A stretch of DNA of 64,000 bases from positions 700,001-764,000 of the forward strand of contig NZ_CP134772.1 in assembly GCF_031882575.1 (NCBI RefSeq), given 5' to 3'. The number at the start of each line of letters is the position of its first letter. Within the stretch, counting starts at the first letter, position 1. The translations under genes were made by a program, and so were the position numbers. Below are positions 28,971 to 38,475 of the stretch, piece after piece. Source of the DNA: Pseudomonas sp. VD-NE ins (GTDB taxonomy: Bacteria; Pseudomonadota; Gammaproteobacteria; Pseudomonadales; Pseudomonadaceae). A model generated the notes under the pieces. The model did no database searches. It was not told the DNA's origin and saw nothing but the letters and a program-made list of their open reading frames with translations.

Positions 28971-29608
28971 AGGAATTGATTACACCGCAGGCTGCGGTGG
29001 TCGGCGGCAGTGTCGTGGCGTTTGCCGGTGGCCTGCCTGCGACCCATCGAGACGACATTTACATGAGCACAGCCTATGCGCAAAGAGCAACGCGCGCGGC
29101 GTTCGAGGACGGGCTATCGGGGGACTGGTTCGACTACTACAGGAATGTCCTGAAATTTGTCGGATGGGACGTGCCGAAACCGCAAACCTTGACGCCGTCG
29201 CGCAATAATCTGATGGCCGGTCAGGCAACGCAGCGTATCGCGGCGGTATTGGGTGAGCAGTTCTGCGAACCTATGCGGCGTGCGCTGCAGGTGATGGAAC
29301 GTAACGCATTGGCACTCAGGCTGTTCGAGTCCACGAGCCTGCGTGCCAATGTCGGATATTTTCAAATGATCCCCTGCGTGATGAGTGGCCCGAACAAAGT
29401 GGAAATGGGCATCTATCACCGTCAGTTCCAGATCGAGAGAGAGGCCAGCGGTTTTTTGTTCAGCGAGGATGAAACACTTATCCACAACAGCGTTGAACAA
29501 ATTGCTGCCATTACATTCAACACGCTGCATTACGCACAGTTTCGCGAAAAGGTGAAAAACTCCGTCATCACCGGCTCACTCAAATACATTGATGGCCTGG
29601 AGATCTGA
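28967..29608 (+). CDS. Unrecognised protein, paralogue C of a three-gene family
   Basis: 213 residues; the ATG overlaps the stop of B and has AAGGAG upstream. Blocks shared with A: QAAVVGGSVVAFAGGLPATHRDD, GDWFDYYRNVLKFVGWDVPK, and the C-terminus IDGLEI (A ends IEEYEI). A helical centre (FCEPMRRALQVMERNALALRLFE) replaces A's hydrophobic helix. No signal peptide or known catalytic motif. Last gene of the A-B-C unit; retS follows convergently 22 bp later. Confidence 0.72.
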   Translation: MKELITPQAAVVGGSVVAFAGGLPATHRDDIYMSTAYAQRATRAAFEDGLSGDWFDYYRNVLKFVGWDVPKPQTLTPSRNNLMAGQATQRIAAVLGEQFCEPMRRALQVMERNALALRLFESTSLRANVGYFQMIPCVMSGPNKVEMGIYHRQFQIEREASGFLFSEDETLIHNSVEQIAAITFNTLHYAQFREKVKNSVITGSLKYIDGLEI

Positions 29609-29630
29609 TCGCATAACCATACGATCCTGC

Positions 29631-32405
29631 TCAGAAGGTCGATGCCGTCCGGTTCTGCTGATCACGCTGGGCTACCCAGTGTTCGATCAGCTCGCGCAAT
29701 TGCGACAACTCGACCGGCTTGGACATGTGACCATCCATCCCGGCCTGACGCGCGCGCTCTTTGTGCTCGGCAAGAATGTGCGCGGTCAACGCCACGATCG
29801 GCGTGCGAATGCGTTGGTTGCTGACTTCCCAGGCGCGCAATTGCTGGGTCGCTGAGAAGCCATCGAGTATCGGCATTTCGCAGTCCATCAACACCAGGTC
29901 GTAACGCTGCGCTTTCATCGCCTGCAGCGCTTCTTCGCCGTTGGCGGCGGTGTCCGGTTGCAGGTTGAGCTTGCCGAGCATGCCGCGAATCACTTTGGTT
30001 GAAATCGTATTGTCTTCGGCGACGAGGATGCGGAAATCGCTAGGCACTTTGGCGGCCGTGGCCGGGGTGACCACTTGCGGCTGGAACACCACCTGACCTT
30101 TGTTGCGCTGGTTGAGCTCGTCGGCCAGGGTGGTCTTGAGCGTGTAGCCGGCCACCGGTTTGGCGAGGATGCGTTTGATCCCCGAGTTGCGCGCAATTAT
30201 CTTGCTCGGCGCATTGCTGATGCCGGTGAGCATGATCAGCAGGATGTCGTGGTTCAGGCTCGGGTCTTCCTTGATCTTGGCCGCGAGCTGCATGCCGGTC
30301 ATGCCCGGCATGTTCTGATCGAGCAGCACCACATCAAAGTAATCACGCAGGTGCGCTTTGGTTCGCAGCAAGGCCAACGCTTCCTTGCCGGAAGGCACCG
30401 CGCTGACATTCAGCCCCCACGCACTGCATTGCTGGACCAGTACTTTGCGGCAGGTGTCGTTGTCGTCGACCACCAGCACCCGCGCGCCTTGTAGCGGGCT
30501 GTCGAGATCGGAGGTCGGGTGTTCGAGGCGATCGGGATCCAGTGGCAGGGTCAGCCACAAGGTGCTGCCCTGACTGGCGCCGCTCTTGATGCCGAATTCG
30601 CCATGCATCAGACGAATCAGCTGGCGTGCGATCACCAGTCCCAGATTGCCCCCCAAGCGGTTGGCCGAGAGGAAATGCTTGCTGTGCAGTTCGGCGTGCA
30701 TCAGCGCGTCGCGTTCTTCCTGATCCATCGGTTGGCCGCTGTCCTGCACGGCGATGCGCAGGCGTGGCTTGCTGCTGCGTTCGTCGAGTGCGACGACGAT
30801 CAGCACTTCACCTTCATCGGTTTTCTTCAGAGCGTTTTCCAGCAGGCTGAGCAAGGTCTGGCGCAGACGCGTCGGGTCACCGCTGATCACTCGCGGTACT
30901 TGCGGCTGGATAAAGCTGATCAGCTCGACGTTCTGCTGTTCGGCCTTGGCCCGATAGATGCTCAGGCAGTCATCGATCAGGGCATTGAGGTCGAACTGCA
31001 CGTCGTCCAGTTCGATCTGCCCGGACTCGAGTTTGGAGATGTCGAGAATCTCGTTGATCAGCGTCAGCAATTCGTTGCCGGCGCTGTGGATGGTCTGCAC
31101 GTAGTCGCGTTGCTTGACCGACAGCGGCGTGCCCAGCAGCAGTTCGGTCATGCCCAGCACGCCGTTCATCGGCGTGCGGATTTCGTGGCTGATCTTGGCA
31201 AGGAACTCGGCTTTGGCGTTGATCTCGGCATTGCTCGCGGCGAGGTCACGGCTGACGCTGAAACGGCTTTCGGTGATGCTGCGCTGACGCTCGCCGAGGG
31301 CAATGCTCATCAACAGGCCGCTGATGCAGATGAACGCCATCAGGGTCATGATCAAGCCTTGTGGCGACACCAGTGTCAGCCCCAGCAAGGCAGGCAGAAT
31401 AATCAATGTGCCGATGTTGAACACCACCATCGCGGCGACGAACAGGCGCGCCGGGCGGTAACCCTTCTGCCAGTGGTAGAAGGCGACAAACAACATGCTC
31501 AGGCCGGCCAGGGCCACCAGGGCATAGGTGATGATGTTCAGCGGCAGAGTGTTGACGAACAGCAGCAACAGGCTGCAGGTCACGATAAACAGAATGTCGC
31601 CCAGCAACAGTTTGTTCAGCGGGTGCGGGCCGAGCGGAGCGAAGAAACGATAGGCGAACATCAGCCCGGCCGGAGCCGTCAGCAGCAACGCCAGATAGGC
31701 GCCCGGTGTTTGCACCGCATGCCAGTTCGGCAGCCAGGGACCGGCGAGGTTGAGCAGCAGCAACAGGCTCAGCCCCAGCAGGCCTTCGCAGACCGCCAGC
31801 CACAAACTGCTGCGCGAACGGGAATAGGCGTAGCGCACCAGGTTGTGCAACAACAGCATGCCGAGGCAGCCGAACAGTAAACCGAAGACCAGCGTCTGAT
31901 TGTGGTTGGCCGCGCTCATCACCGCCGATTGCAGGGTCACGTGCGGGCGCAATTGATGATCGGACACCAGGCGCAGATAGACCTCGAGGGGTTTTTCGCT
32001 CTGCGGCAACGGCAACATGAAGTCGCTGCTCGGCAATGGCCGTTCGGCCTGCGGCTGGTCGGTGCCGGTGTTGCGTTGCTCGATCAGCTTGTCGCCGTCG
32101 AGCACGTAGAGATTGAGCTGTGACAGGTCAGGGGCAAAGATGCGCAGCACTTGTTCGTGCTTGCCCGGCGCCAGTTTGAAGCGCAGCCACAGGGCGCCAT
32201 CGGGCGCGGACGCGGTGAGGCGGTCAAGGTCGATGGGGCTGAATTGATTGGTGTAGCGAGCGGAGCGGATATCGCTCAGTTGCAGATTGCCCTGATCGTC
32301 AAGCAATACCGACCAGCCACTGCCTTGGGCGGCCTGGGCCGGGAGCATGCAGAGCAAGGTCAGCAACGTGACGGTGAAACTTATGGCAATCCTGAGCCAG
32401 CGCAC
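29631..32405 (-). CDS. retS: Hybrid sensor kinase RetS (7TMR-DISM, HisKA, two receivers)
   Basis: 924 residues. A signal peptide is followed by a periplasmic 7TMR-DISM extracellular domain (about 30-165), seven transmembrane helices (about 170-370), a HisKA domain with ISHEIRTPMNG (H407), a weak ATPase domain (VQDSGQPM, GGNLGLVIA) and two receiver domains with phospho-acceptor candidates D696 (VVLLDQNMP) and D841 (LVLMDCEMP). This architecture, and the position beside purD as in P. aeruginosa (PA4856 next to PA4855), identify RetS. In P. aeruginosa it heterodimerises with GacS and restrains the Gac/Rsm cascade, favouring acute virulence and repressing biofilm and T6SS. It converges on gene C of the accessory island. 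Confidence 0.9.
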   Translation of the reverse strand: MRWLRIAISFTVTLLTLLCMLPAQAAQGSGWSVLLDDQGNLQLSDIRSARYTNQFSPIDLDRLTASAPDGALWLRFKLAPGKHEQVLRIFAPDLSQLNLYVLDGDKLIEQRNTGTDQPQAERPLPSSDFMLPLPQSEKPLEVYLRLVSDHQLRPHVTLQSAVMSAANHNQTLVFGLLFGCLGMLLLHNLVRYAYSRSRSSLWLAVCEGLLGLSLLLLLNLAGPWLPNWHAVQTPGAYLALLLTAPAGLMFAYRFFAPLGPHPLNKLLLGDILFIVTCSLLLLFVNTLPLNIITYALVALAGLSMLFVAFYHWQKGYRPARLFVAAMVVFNIGTLIILPALLGLTLVSPQGLIMTLMAFICISGLLMSIALGERQRSITESRFSVSRDLAASNAEINAKAEFLAKISHEIRTPMNGVLGMTELLLGTPLSVKQRDYVQTIHSAGNELLTLINEILDISKLESGQIELDDVQFDLNALIDDCLSIYRAKAEQQNVELISFIQPQVPRVISGDPTRLRQTLLSLLENALKKTDEGEVLIVVALDERSSKPRLRIAVQDSGQPMDQEERDALMHAELHSKHFLSANRLGGNLGLVIARQLIRLMHGEFGIKSGASQGSTLWLTLPLDPDRLEHPTSDLDSPLQGARVLVVDDNDTCRKVLVQQCSAWGLNVSAVPSGKEALALLRTKAHLRDYFDVVLLDQNMPGMTGMQLAAKIKEDPSLNHDILLIMLTGISNAPSKIIARNSGIKRILAKPVAGYTLKTTLADELNQRNKGQVVFQPQVVTPATAAKVPSDFRILVAEDNTISTKVIRGMLGKLNLQPDTAANGEEALQAMKAQRYDLVLMDCEMPILDGFSATQQLRAWEVSNQRIRTPIVALTAHILAEHKERARQAGMDGHMSKPVELSQLRELIEHWVAQRDQQNRTASTF

Positions 32406-32461
32406 GGCGAAATCCCTTCGTAGGTTGATGCCAGAATATAACGATGCGCGACGGTGGAACA

Positions 32462-32490
32462 GCCCGGCAAGGAACGGTATCCCTTGCCGG
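32462..32490 (-). terminator. Hairpin downstream of purD
   Basis: CCGGCAAGG (32464-32472) and CCTTGCCGG (32482-32490) form a perfect 9-bp stem between the purD stop and the retS start. There is no long T-tract, so it may be a Rho-independent terminator of moderate strength or an mRNA-stabilising hairpin. Confidence 0.5.
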
Positions 32491-32504
32491 ACTTGATGAA
32501 CAGC

Positions 32505-33800
32505 TTATTCCTGGGTTTCGCCACGTTCACGGGCAATGGCGCGGTAGCCAATGTCCTTGCGGTAGAAGCAGCCTTCCCAGTCGATGGCGGCTGCCAGCTT
32601 GTAGGCTTGCTGCTGGGCCTCGCTCACGCTGGCGCCCATGGCAGTGGCGCACAGTACGCGACCACCGGCAGTTACCACGTTGCCATCTTTGAGCGCGGTA
32701 CCGGCGTGGAAGACTTTGCCTTCCAGGCTCGCCGCGGCGTCCAGACCGTTGATCGCCGCACCCTTGGCGTAGTCGCCCGGGTAGCCGCCAGCGGCCAGCA
32801 CGATGCCGACGCTCGGGCGTGGATCCCACTGTGCTTCAACCTTGTCCAGCGCTTGCGCCAGAGCGGCTTCGACCAACAGCACCAGGCTCGATTGCAGACG
32901 CAGCATCACCGGTTGGGTTTCCGGATCGCCGAAGCGGCAGTTGAACTCGATGACTTTCGGATTACCGGCCTTGTCGATCATCAGACCGGCGTAGAGGAAA
33001 CCGGTGTAGACGTTGCCTTCATCGGCCATGCCGCGCACGGTCGGCCAGATCACCAGGTCCATTACGCGCTTGTGCACGTCGGCGGTGACAACCGGGGCAG
33101 GGGAATAAGCACCCATGCCGCCAGTGTTCGGGCCGCTGTCGCCGTCGCCCACACGTTTGTGATCCTGGCTGGTGGCCATCGGCAGAACGTTTTTGCCGTC
33201 GACCATAACGATGAACGAAGCTTCTTCGCCGTCGAGGAATTCTTCGATGACCACGCGCGAACCGGCGTCACCGAAAGCGTTGCCAGCGAGCATGTCACGC
33301 ACGGCGTCTTCGGCTTCGGCCAGGGTCATGGCGACGATCACGCCTTTACCGGCGGCCAGGCCATCGGCCTTTATCACGATCGGTGCGCCTTTTTCACGCA
33401 GATAAGCCAGAGCCGGCTCGATCTCGGTGAAGTTCTGGTAGTCGGCGGTTGGAATCTTGTGGCGTGCGAGGAAATCCTTGGTGAAGGCTTTCGAGCCTTC
33501 CAGTTGCGCAGCGCCGGCGGTCGGACCGAAGCAGTCCAGACCACGGGAGCGGAACAGATCGACAACGCCTGCCACCAGCGGCACTTCCGGACCGACGATG
33601 GTCAGGGCAACGTTTTTCTCGGCGAAGTCGGCCAGTTGCTCAAGGGCCAGCACGTCGATGGCGACGTTTTCGCACTTGGCTTCAATGGCGGTGCCAGCGT
33701 TGCCCGGTGCAACGAAAACCTTCTGCACGCGCGGATCCTGAGCCACTTTCCAAGCCAGGGCGTGTTCACGGCCACCGCTGCCAATGATCAAAACGTTCAA
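32505..33800 (-). CDS. purD: Phosphoribosylamine-glycine ligase
   Basis: 431-residue ATP-grasp enzyme of purine synthesis that joins glycine to phosphoribosylamine. It begins NVLIIGSGGREHALAWKV and includes APGNAGTA, IVIKADGLAAGKGVIVA (ATP-grasp loop), VVIEEFLDGEEASF, GGMGAYSPAPV and EFNCRFGDPETQ (metal site). The real start is almost certainly TTG at 33800: AAGGAG lies 7 nt upstream and the protein then begins exactly where family members do. Downstream of purH on the same strand. Confidence 0.95.
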   Translation of the reverse strand: MNVLIIGSGGREHALAWKVAQDPRVQKVFVAPGNAGTAIEAKCENVAIDVLALEQLADFAEKNVALTIVGPEVPLVAGVVDLFRSRGLDCFGPTAGAAQLEGSKAFTKDFLARHKIPTADYQNFTEIEPALAYLREKGAPIVIKADGLAAGKGVIVAMTLAEAEDAVRDMLAGNAFGDAGSRVVIEEFLDGEEASFIVMVDGKNVLPMATSQDHKRVGDGDSGPNTGGMGAYSPAPVVTADVHKRVMDLVIWPTVRGMADEGNVYTGFLYAGLMIDKAGNPKVIEFNCRFGDPETQPVMLRLQSSLVLLVEAALAQALDKVEAQWDPRPSVGIVLAAGGYPGDYAKGAAINGLDAAASLEGKVFHAGTALKDGNVVTAGGRVLCATAMGASVSEAQQQAYKLAAAIDWEGCFYRKDIGYRAIARERGETQE

Positions 33801-33820
33801 AGAGAGACTCCTTCGGAGAA

Positions 33821-33968
33821 AGCTGCAAGCTATAAGCTGCAAGCAAGAGCGAATGTGTGGCTCTTAACTACAGCTTATGGCTCTGAATTAATAAGGCTGC
33901 ATCTGCAAGAAAGAGCGACACATGCCTGCTCTTTCTTGCAGCTTGCAGCTTGAGACTTGTAGCTGCCG
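33821..33968. repeat. Repeat-rich purH-purD spacer with inverted repeat
   Basis: Several copies of the element AGCTGCAAG and its complement CTTGCAGCT flank both ends (about 33823-33843 and 33936-33963). Inside, TGCAAGAAAGAGC (33904-33916) and GCTCTTTCTTGCA (33928-33940) form a perfect 13-bp stem. This looks like a Pseudomonas intergenic repeat family that could also end or process the purH mRNA. Confidence 0.55.
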
Positions 33969-33972
33969 TATT

Positions 33973-35580
33973 TCAGTGACGGAAGTGGCGCATGCCGGTG
34001 AATACCATCGCGATGCCGGCTTCATCGGCAGCGGCAATCACTTCAGCATCACGCATCGAGCCGCCTGGCTGGATCACTGCTGTGATCCCAACCTTGGCCG
34101 CGTTGTCGAGACCGTCGCGGAACGGGAAGAACGCGTCCGAGGCCATCACCGAGCCGGCGACTTGCAGACCGGCGTGCTCAGCCTTGATCGCGGCGATACG
34201 CGCCGAGTTTACGCGGCTCATCTGGCCCGCGCCGACACCGATGGTCTGACGGTTCTTGGCGTAGACGATGGCGTTGGACTTAACGTACTTGGCGACTTTC
34301 CAGGCGAAGATCAGGTCGTGGATTTCCTGTTCGGTCGGGGCGCGTTTGGTCACGACTTTCAGGTCATCGGCGCTGATCATGCCGATGTCGCGGCTCTGCA
34401 CCAGCAGACCGCCGTTAACGCGCTTGTAGTCCCACGCGGCTGCGCGGTCAGCCGACCACTCGCCGCAGGCCAGCAGGCGCACGTTGGCTTTGGCCGCGAC
34501 GATGGCGCGGGCTTCTGCGCTGACGCTCGGGGCGATGATCACTTCAACGAACTGACGCTCGACGATCGCTTTGGCGGTCTCGGCATCCAGTTCACGGTTG
34601 AAGGCGATGATGCCGCCGAATGCCGACTCGGTGTCGGTGGCATAGGCCAGTTCGTAGGCCTGACGGATACCGCCTTCGGCGTCCGGGCTTACCGCCACGC
34701 CGCACGGGTTGGCGTGCTTGACGATCACGCAGGCTGGCTTGACGAAGCTCTTCACGCATTCCAGCGCGGCGTCGGTGTCGGCCACGTTGTTGTACGACAG
34801 CTCTTTGCCTTGCAGTTGGGTCGCGGTGGCGATGCCGACTTCAGCAGGTTTGGCTTCCACGTAGAACGCCGCGCTCTGGTGCGGGTTCTCGCCGTAGCGC
34901 ATTTCCTGGGCCTTGATGAACTGGCTGTTGAAGGTGCGCGGGAATTCGCTGCGGCCTTCAGTGCTCAGGGTTTCAGCCGCCTGATTCACGGTGCCCATGT
35001 AGTTGGCGATCATGCCGTCATAGGCGGCGGTGTGTTCGAACGCCTTGAGCATCAGGTCGAAACGCTGAGCGTAGGTCAGGCCGCCGGCTTTCAGGCCTTC
35101 GAGGACGCTGGCGTAATCGCTGGCATTCACCACGATCGCTACGTCTTTATGGTTTTTCGCTGCCGAGCGGACCATGGTCGGGCCGCCGATGTCGATGTTC
35201 TCGATGGCGGTCGGCAGGTCGCAGCCTGGCTTGTTGATGGTGGCTTCGAACGGGTACAGGTTAACGGCAACCAGATCGATCGGCTTGATGCCGTGCTCGC
35301 TCATGATTGCATCGTCGATACCGCGACGACCGAGGATGCCGCCGTGGATTTTCGGGTGCAGGGTTTTCACCCGACCGTCCATCATTTCGGCGAAACCGGT
35401 GTAATCCGCGACTTCCACTGCGGCAACACCGTTGTCGCGCAGCAGCTTGAACGTCCCGCCGGTGGAGAGGATCTCGACGCCCAGAGCTTCAAGCTCCTTG
35501 GCGAATTCGAGGATCCCGGTCTTGTCGGAAACGCTGATCAAGGCGCGGCGGATCGGCAGGCGGGTAGTCTGGTCGGTCAT
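33973..35580 (-). CDS. purH: Bifunctional AICAR transformylase / IMP cyclohydrolase
   Basis: 535-residue enzyme for the last two steps of IMP synthesis. The N-terminal cyclohydrolase has [20 protein letters not shown] and [15 protein letters not shown]. The C-terminal transformylase includes [36 protein letters not shown] and [14 protein letters not shown]. The start MTDQTTRLP at 35580 has GGA upstream and fits the normal N-terminus. Between fis and purD in the conserved pseudomonad order. Confidence 0.96.
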   Translation of the reverse strand: MTDQTTRLPIRRALISVSDKTGILEFAKELEALGVEILSTGGTFKLLRDNGVAAVEVADYTGFAEMMDGRVKTLHPKIHGGILGRRGIDDAIMSEHGIKPIDLVAVNLYPFEATINKPGCDLPTAIENIDIGGPTMVRSAAKNHKDVAIVVNASDYASVLEGLKAGGLTYAQRFDLMLKAFEHTAAYDGMIANYMGTVNQAAETLSTEGRSEFPRTFNSQFIKAQEMRYGENPHQSAAFYVEAKPAEVGIATATQLQGKELSYNNVADTDAALECVKSFVKPACVIVKHANPCGVAVSPDAEGGIRQAYELAYATDTESAFGGIIAFNRELDAETAKAIVERQFVEVIIAPSVSAEARAIVAAKANVRLLACGEWSADRAAAWDYKRVNGGLLVQSRDIGMISADDLKVVTKRAPTEQEIHDLIFAWKVAKYVKSNAIVYAKNRQTIGVGAGQMSRVNSARIAAIKAEHAGLQVAGSVMASDAFFPFRDGLDNAAKVGITAVIQPGGSMRDAEVIAAADEAGIAMVFTGMRHFRH

Positions 35581-35612
35581 CTCAATTTCCATCAAAAGCA
35601 AAGGAAGTCAGC

Positions 35613-35646
35613 AAAAAAGGCGACCGTTTTTTACGCGGGCGCCTTT
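35613..35646 (-). terminator. Intrinsic terminator of the dusB-fis operon
   Basis: Read on the minus strand just after fis: AAAGGCG, a 17-nt loop, CGCCTTT, then a run of T (six A on the plus strand at 35613-35618). It lies between the fis stop and the purH start and would separate the two units. Confidence 0.7.
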
Positions 35647-35663
35647 CTGGTTTGATTGAATGC

Positions 35664-35984
35664 TTACAGCAGATCGTACTGCTTGAGTTTCTTGCGCAGC
35701 GTGCCGCGGTTAAGTCCCAGCAGCTCACTGGCCTTGGTCTGGTTGCCCTTGACGTAGTTCATCACGCTTTCGAGCAGGGGAGCCTCGACTTCGGAGAGCA
35801 CCAGGTTGTACACATCCGTGACGGACGCGCCCTCAAGGTGGGCGAAATAATTGTGCAGCGCCTTCTCGACACTCCCGCGAAGGGTCTGGCCTTCTTCGCT
35901 CGGGGTATTGAGGTGCTGTTTCAAATTCACGTTGTCGCTCACGGGTGCTGTTCCACTCACTAAAGTCTCGGTCATCATCGTCAT
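35664..35984 (-). CDS. fis: Fis family DNA-binding protein
   Basis: 106-residue nucleoid-associated regulator. The C-terminal helix-turn-helix [27 protein letters not shown] is nearly invariant in Fis proteins, and [15 protein letters not shown] forms the dimer helix. The start ([11 protein letters not shown]) overlaps the dusB stop by 4 bp, the widely conserved dusB-fis operon arrangement. Fis usually activates rRNA promoters and shapes DNA topology in fast growth. Confidence 0.96.
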   Translation of the reverse strand: MTMMTETLVSGTAPVSDNVNLKQHLNTPSEEGQTLRGSVEKALHNYFAHLEGASVTDVYNLVLSEVEAPLLESVMNYVKGNQTKASELLGLNRGTLRKKLKQYDLL

Positions 35985-36991
35985 GCGGCCACCCCTTCTT
36001 CGTCCCCTGTCAGGCTCTTGTAACGCTCGGCGAAGAACTCCCGAACGTTGGCGCATTGTGTTTCCGTACCATCCAAACGATTGAAGTGGGCGCGAAATTC
36101 CCTGGCGCCCGGCAAGGTTGCGAGATACCAGCCCACATGCTTGCGCGCAATGCGCACGCCCATCACATCCCCATAGAAAGCGTGAAGTGCGGCCAGATGC
36201 TCTAGCAGTATGTGTTCCACCTCGATCAGCTCCGGTGCCGGCAATTTCTCGCCGGTACGCAGGAAGTGTTCGATCTCGCGAAAAATCCATGGCCGCCCTT
36301 GGGCGGCACGGCCTACCAACAGGCCATCGGCACCGGTCGCGTCGAGCACGTAACGGGCCTTTTCCGGCGAATCGATATCGCCATTGGCAAACACCGGGAT
36401 CGACACGGCCTGCTTGATCGCGGCAATCGTGTCGTACTCGGCTTCACCGGTGTACAGATCGGCGCGCGTGCGGCCATGCACTGCCAGCGCGGTGATCCCG
36501 GCCTGCTCGGCGATCTTCGCCACGGTCAGGCCGTTCTTGTTGTCGCGATCCCAACCGGTGCGGATCTTCAGGGTCACCGGCACATCTACCGCAGCCACAA
36601 CGGCCTGCAGGATCTCGGTGACCAGTGCTTCGTCCTTCAACAACGCGGAACCGGCGGCCTTGTTGCAGACCTTTTTTGCCGGGCAACCCATGTTGATATC
36701 AATAATCTGTGCGCCCAGTTCGACGTTAGCCCGGGCTGCATCCGCCAGCATCTGCGCATCGCCACCGGCAATCTGTACCGAGCGTGGCTCGGGATCGCCT
36801 TCGTGGATCATGCGCATACGCGACTTGCGGGTGTTCCACAGGCTCATGTCGCTGGTGACCATTTCCGAGACTACAAGCCCTGCGCCCAAACGCTTGCACA
36901 GCTGACGAAAGGGCTGGTCGGTGACCCCCGCCATCGGGGCGAGAATCAAGCCGTTCTGCAATGTGTATGGGCCGATGCGTACCGCCGACAT
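35981..36991 (-). CDS. dusB: tRNA-dihydrouridine synthase B
   Basis: 336-residue FMN-dependent enzyme reducing uridines in the tRNA D-loop. The TIM-barrel start [22 protein letters not shown], the catalytic-Cys loop [19 protein letters not shown] (C103), [19 protein letters not shown] and [12 protein letters not shown] are all present. It forms an operon with fis (4-bp overlap). Confidence 0.96.
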   Translation of the reverse strand: MSAVRIGPYTLQNGLILAPMAGVTDQPFRQLCKRLGAGLVVSEMVTSDMSLWNTRKSRMRMIHEGDPEPRSVQIAGGDAQMLADAARANVELGAQIIDINMGCPAKKVCNKAAGSALLKDEALVTEILQAVVAAVDVPVTLKIRTGWDRDNKNGLTVAKIAEQAGITALAVHGRTRADLYTGEAEYDTIAAIKQAVSIPVFANGDIDSPEKARYVLDATGADGLLVGRAAQGRPWIFREIEHFLRTGEKLPAPELIEVEHILLEHLAALHAFYGDVMGVRIARKHVGWYLATLPGAREFRAHFNRLDGTETQCANVREFFAERYKSLTGDEEGVAA

Positions 36992-37176
36992 AGGACTTCC
37001 CTGAGGTGGGGCCGGATCATGAGAGTTCGAAAAAGGGTTGGCATGATACCCGCTCTCGATGACTGGATAAAGGCTGAATTGAACAAAATCTGAACAGTTA
37101 TTCTGTTATCGCCACCGGTTTGGTTGTGGGTGGCAAAGTCAGAAAACCGCCGTCAATTCGAAAGCGACGCAGGGAT

Positions 37177-38445
37177 TCACTCGGGCGAGTGGAAACTCAG
37201 GCTGTAATTCACCGCTTTCGGGCCTGGATCGAGAATATCCAGCGCAATATGGATCGGCGTCTGCGGCGGCATTTCCGCCAGACCTTCGAGATCCCCTCTC
37301 AGGTATTCGCCGGGTTTGAAGCGACGACTGGCGATCAGGTGACCGTTGAGGTCGGCGAAACGCAGCTCCAGTAATGGAAACGGCTGAGAGAACGTCGCAC
37401 GGTTGTAAATGATCGCATCGACCACCAGTGCGCCGTTGAACTCCGGGTGGCTGCGCACCACCAAGTTGCTGCTCTTGATTCGCGCGATGTCGACTTTGGA
37501 CGGCACCGTGCAGCCGATCTGCGGGCAGAGTTGCTGGAACCACGGGCGGTATTGATCCTGCCGGGCCAGTTCATCGAAATGGTAGGCGATGTACTGCGCG
37601 GCCAGTCCGCCTGCCGCCAGCAGGACCAACAGCAGCCAGAGCAAGCGGCGTCCCCACGGCGAGCGGCGTTTTTGCCAGTCCAGCTGCAGCGGGTCGTCGG
37701 TCAGGTCTTGCAGGACTTCGGCGCGTACTCCGGGCTCTGCGCGCTCGCGCTTTTTGCGCAGCGGTTCGATCGATGGCAAATCGTCGTCATCGACGTCGTC
37801 GCTGGTCGACAAGCGTTCGCGGCGGGCATTCGGGTCGATCGGGTCGTGCAGGCGCAGGTGCGGAATCGCCGGTTCGTCATCCAGATCCACCGGTTCCAGT
37901 GACAGCGAAGGCTCGGTGCGCTCGGATTTGACCGGTTCACTCTCATCAATCGGCGGCTCGTCTTGCGGTTCAGGCATTCGCTCGTCGGCGGGTTCGCTGA
38001 ACAGACTGCCGGGCCATGCCGCGTCATCCGGCTCCGGGCTGTCGCGACGGGCACTCAGGGTGTCTTCGCGCGGGCGGCCGAGGTCGGTGGCAGGCTGGAT
38101 TTCCCGTTGTTCGAGGCGGGCGAGCTCTTCGTCCAGATCGAGGCTGTCGAGATCAAGCGCCGAGGCGCTCCACTGCTTTTGGCTGATGGCGCGCGGCTCG
38201 GGCTGCTCGATGGTGGGCGGTGGCTCAACGGCCGGCGGCACTTCTTCAGGCAGCGCGGCAATGAGCGGCGCAACCGGCGTCACCACGTCCTTGCCGGCGT
38301 GTTGTTCCAGCAGCTGTTTGGCGGCGTTGAACACTTGCAGGCAGGAGCCGCAGCGAACCACTCCGCGGGCCACGCTCAATTGAGCATGGCTGACACGGAA
38401 ACTGGTTTGGCAATGCGGGCACTGGGTGACGAAACTGTCGGTCAT
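37177..38445 (-). CDS. DUF3426 zinc-ribbon membrane protein
   Basis: 422 residues. An MJ0042-type zinc ribbon at the N-terminus (C9-x2-C12 and C32-x2-C35) is followed by a long acidic, Pro-rich linker (about 60-250), one transmembrane helix (about 264-286, RRLLWLLLVLLAAGGLAAQY) and a DUF3426 domain to the end (VDAIIYNRATFSQPFPLLELRFADLNG). Corresponds by position to PA4851. Sits 30 bp after prmA on the same strand. Role unknown; the topology suggests a cytoplasmic zinc ribbon tethered to a periplasmic domain. Confidence 0.88.
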   Translation of the reverse strand: MTDSFVTQCPHCQTSFRVSHAQLSVARGVVRCGSCLQVFNAAKQLLEQHAGKDVVTPVAPLIAALPEEVPPAVEPPPTIEQPEPRAISQKQWSASALDLDSLDLDEELARLEQREIQPATDLGRPREDTLSARRDSPEPDDAAWPGSLFSEPADERMPEPQDEPPIDESEPVKSERTEPSLSLEPVDLDDEPAIPHLRLHDPIDPNARRERLSTSDDVDDDDLPSIEPLRKKRERAEPGVRAEVLQDLTDDPLQLDWQKRRSPWGRRLLWLLLVLLAAGGLAAQYIAYHFDELARQDQYRPWFQQLCPQIGCTVPSKVDIARIKSSNLVVRSHPEFNGALVVDAIIYNRATFSQPFPLLELRFADLNGHLIASRRFKPGEYLRGDLEGLAEMPPQTPIHIALDILDPGPKAVNYSLSFHSPE

Positions 38446-38475
38446 GCGGCGATCCGGATTATGCAGGCGGTCATA

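Noticed and set aside
32454..35655. Long plus-strand frames (about 500 and 577 codons) opposite purD and purH
   Set aside because: They are mirror frames of high-GC genes with textbook enzyme motifs on the minus strand.
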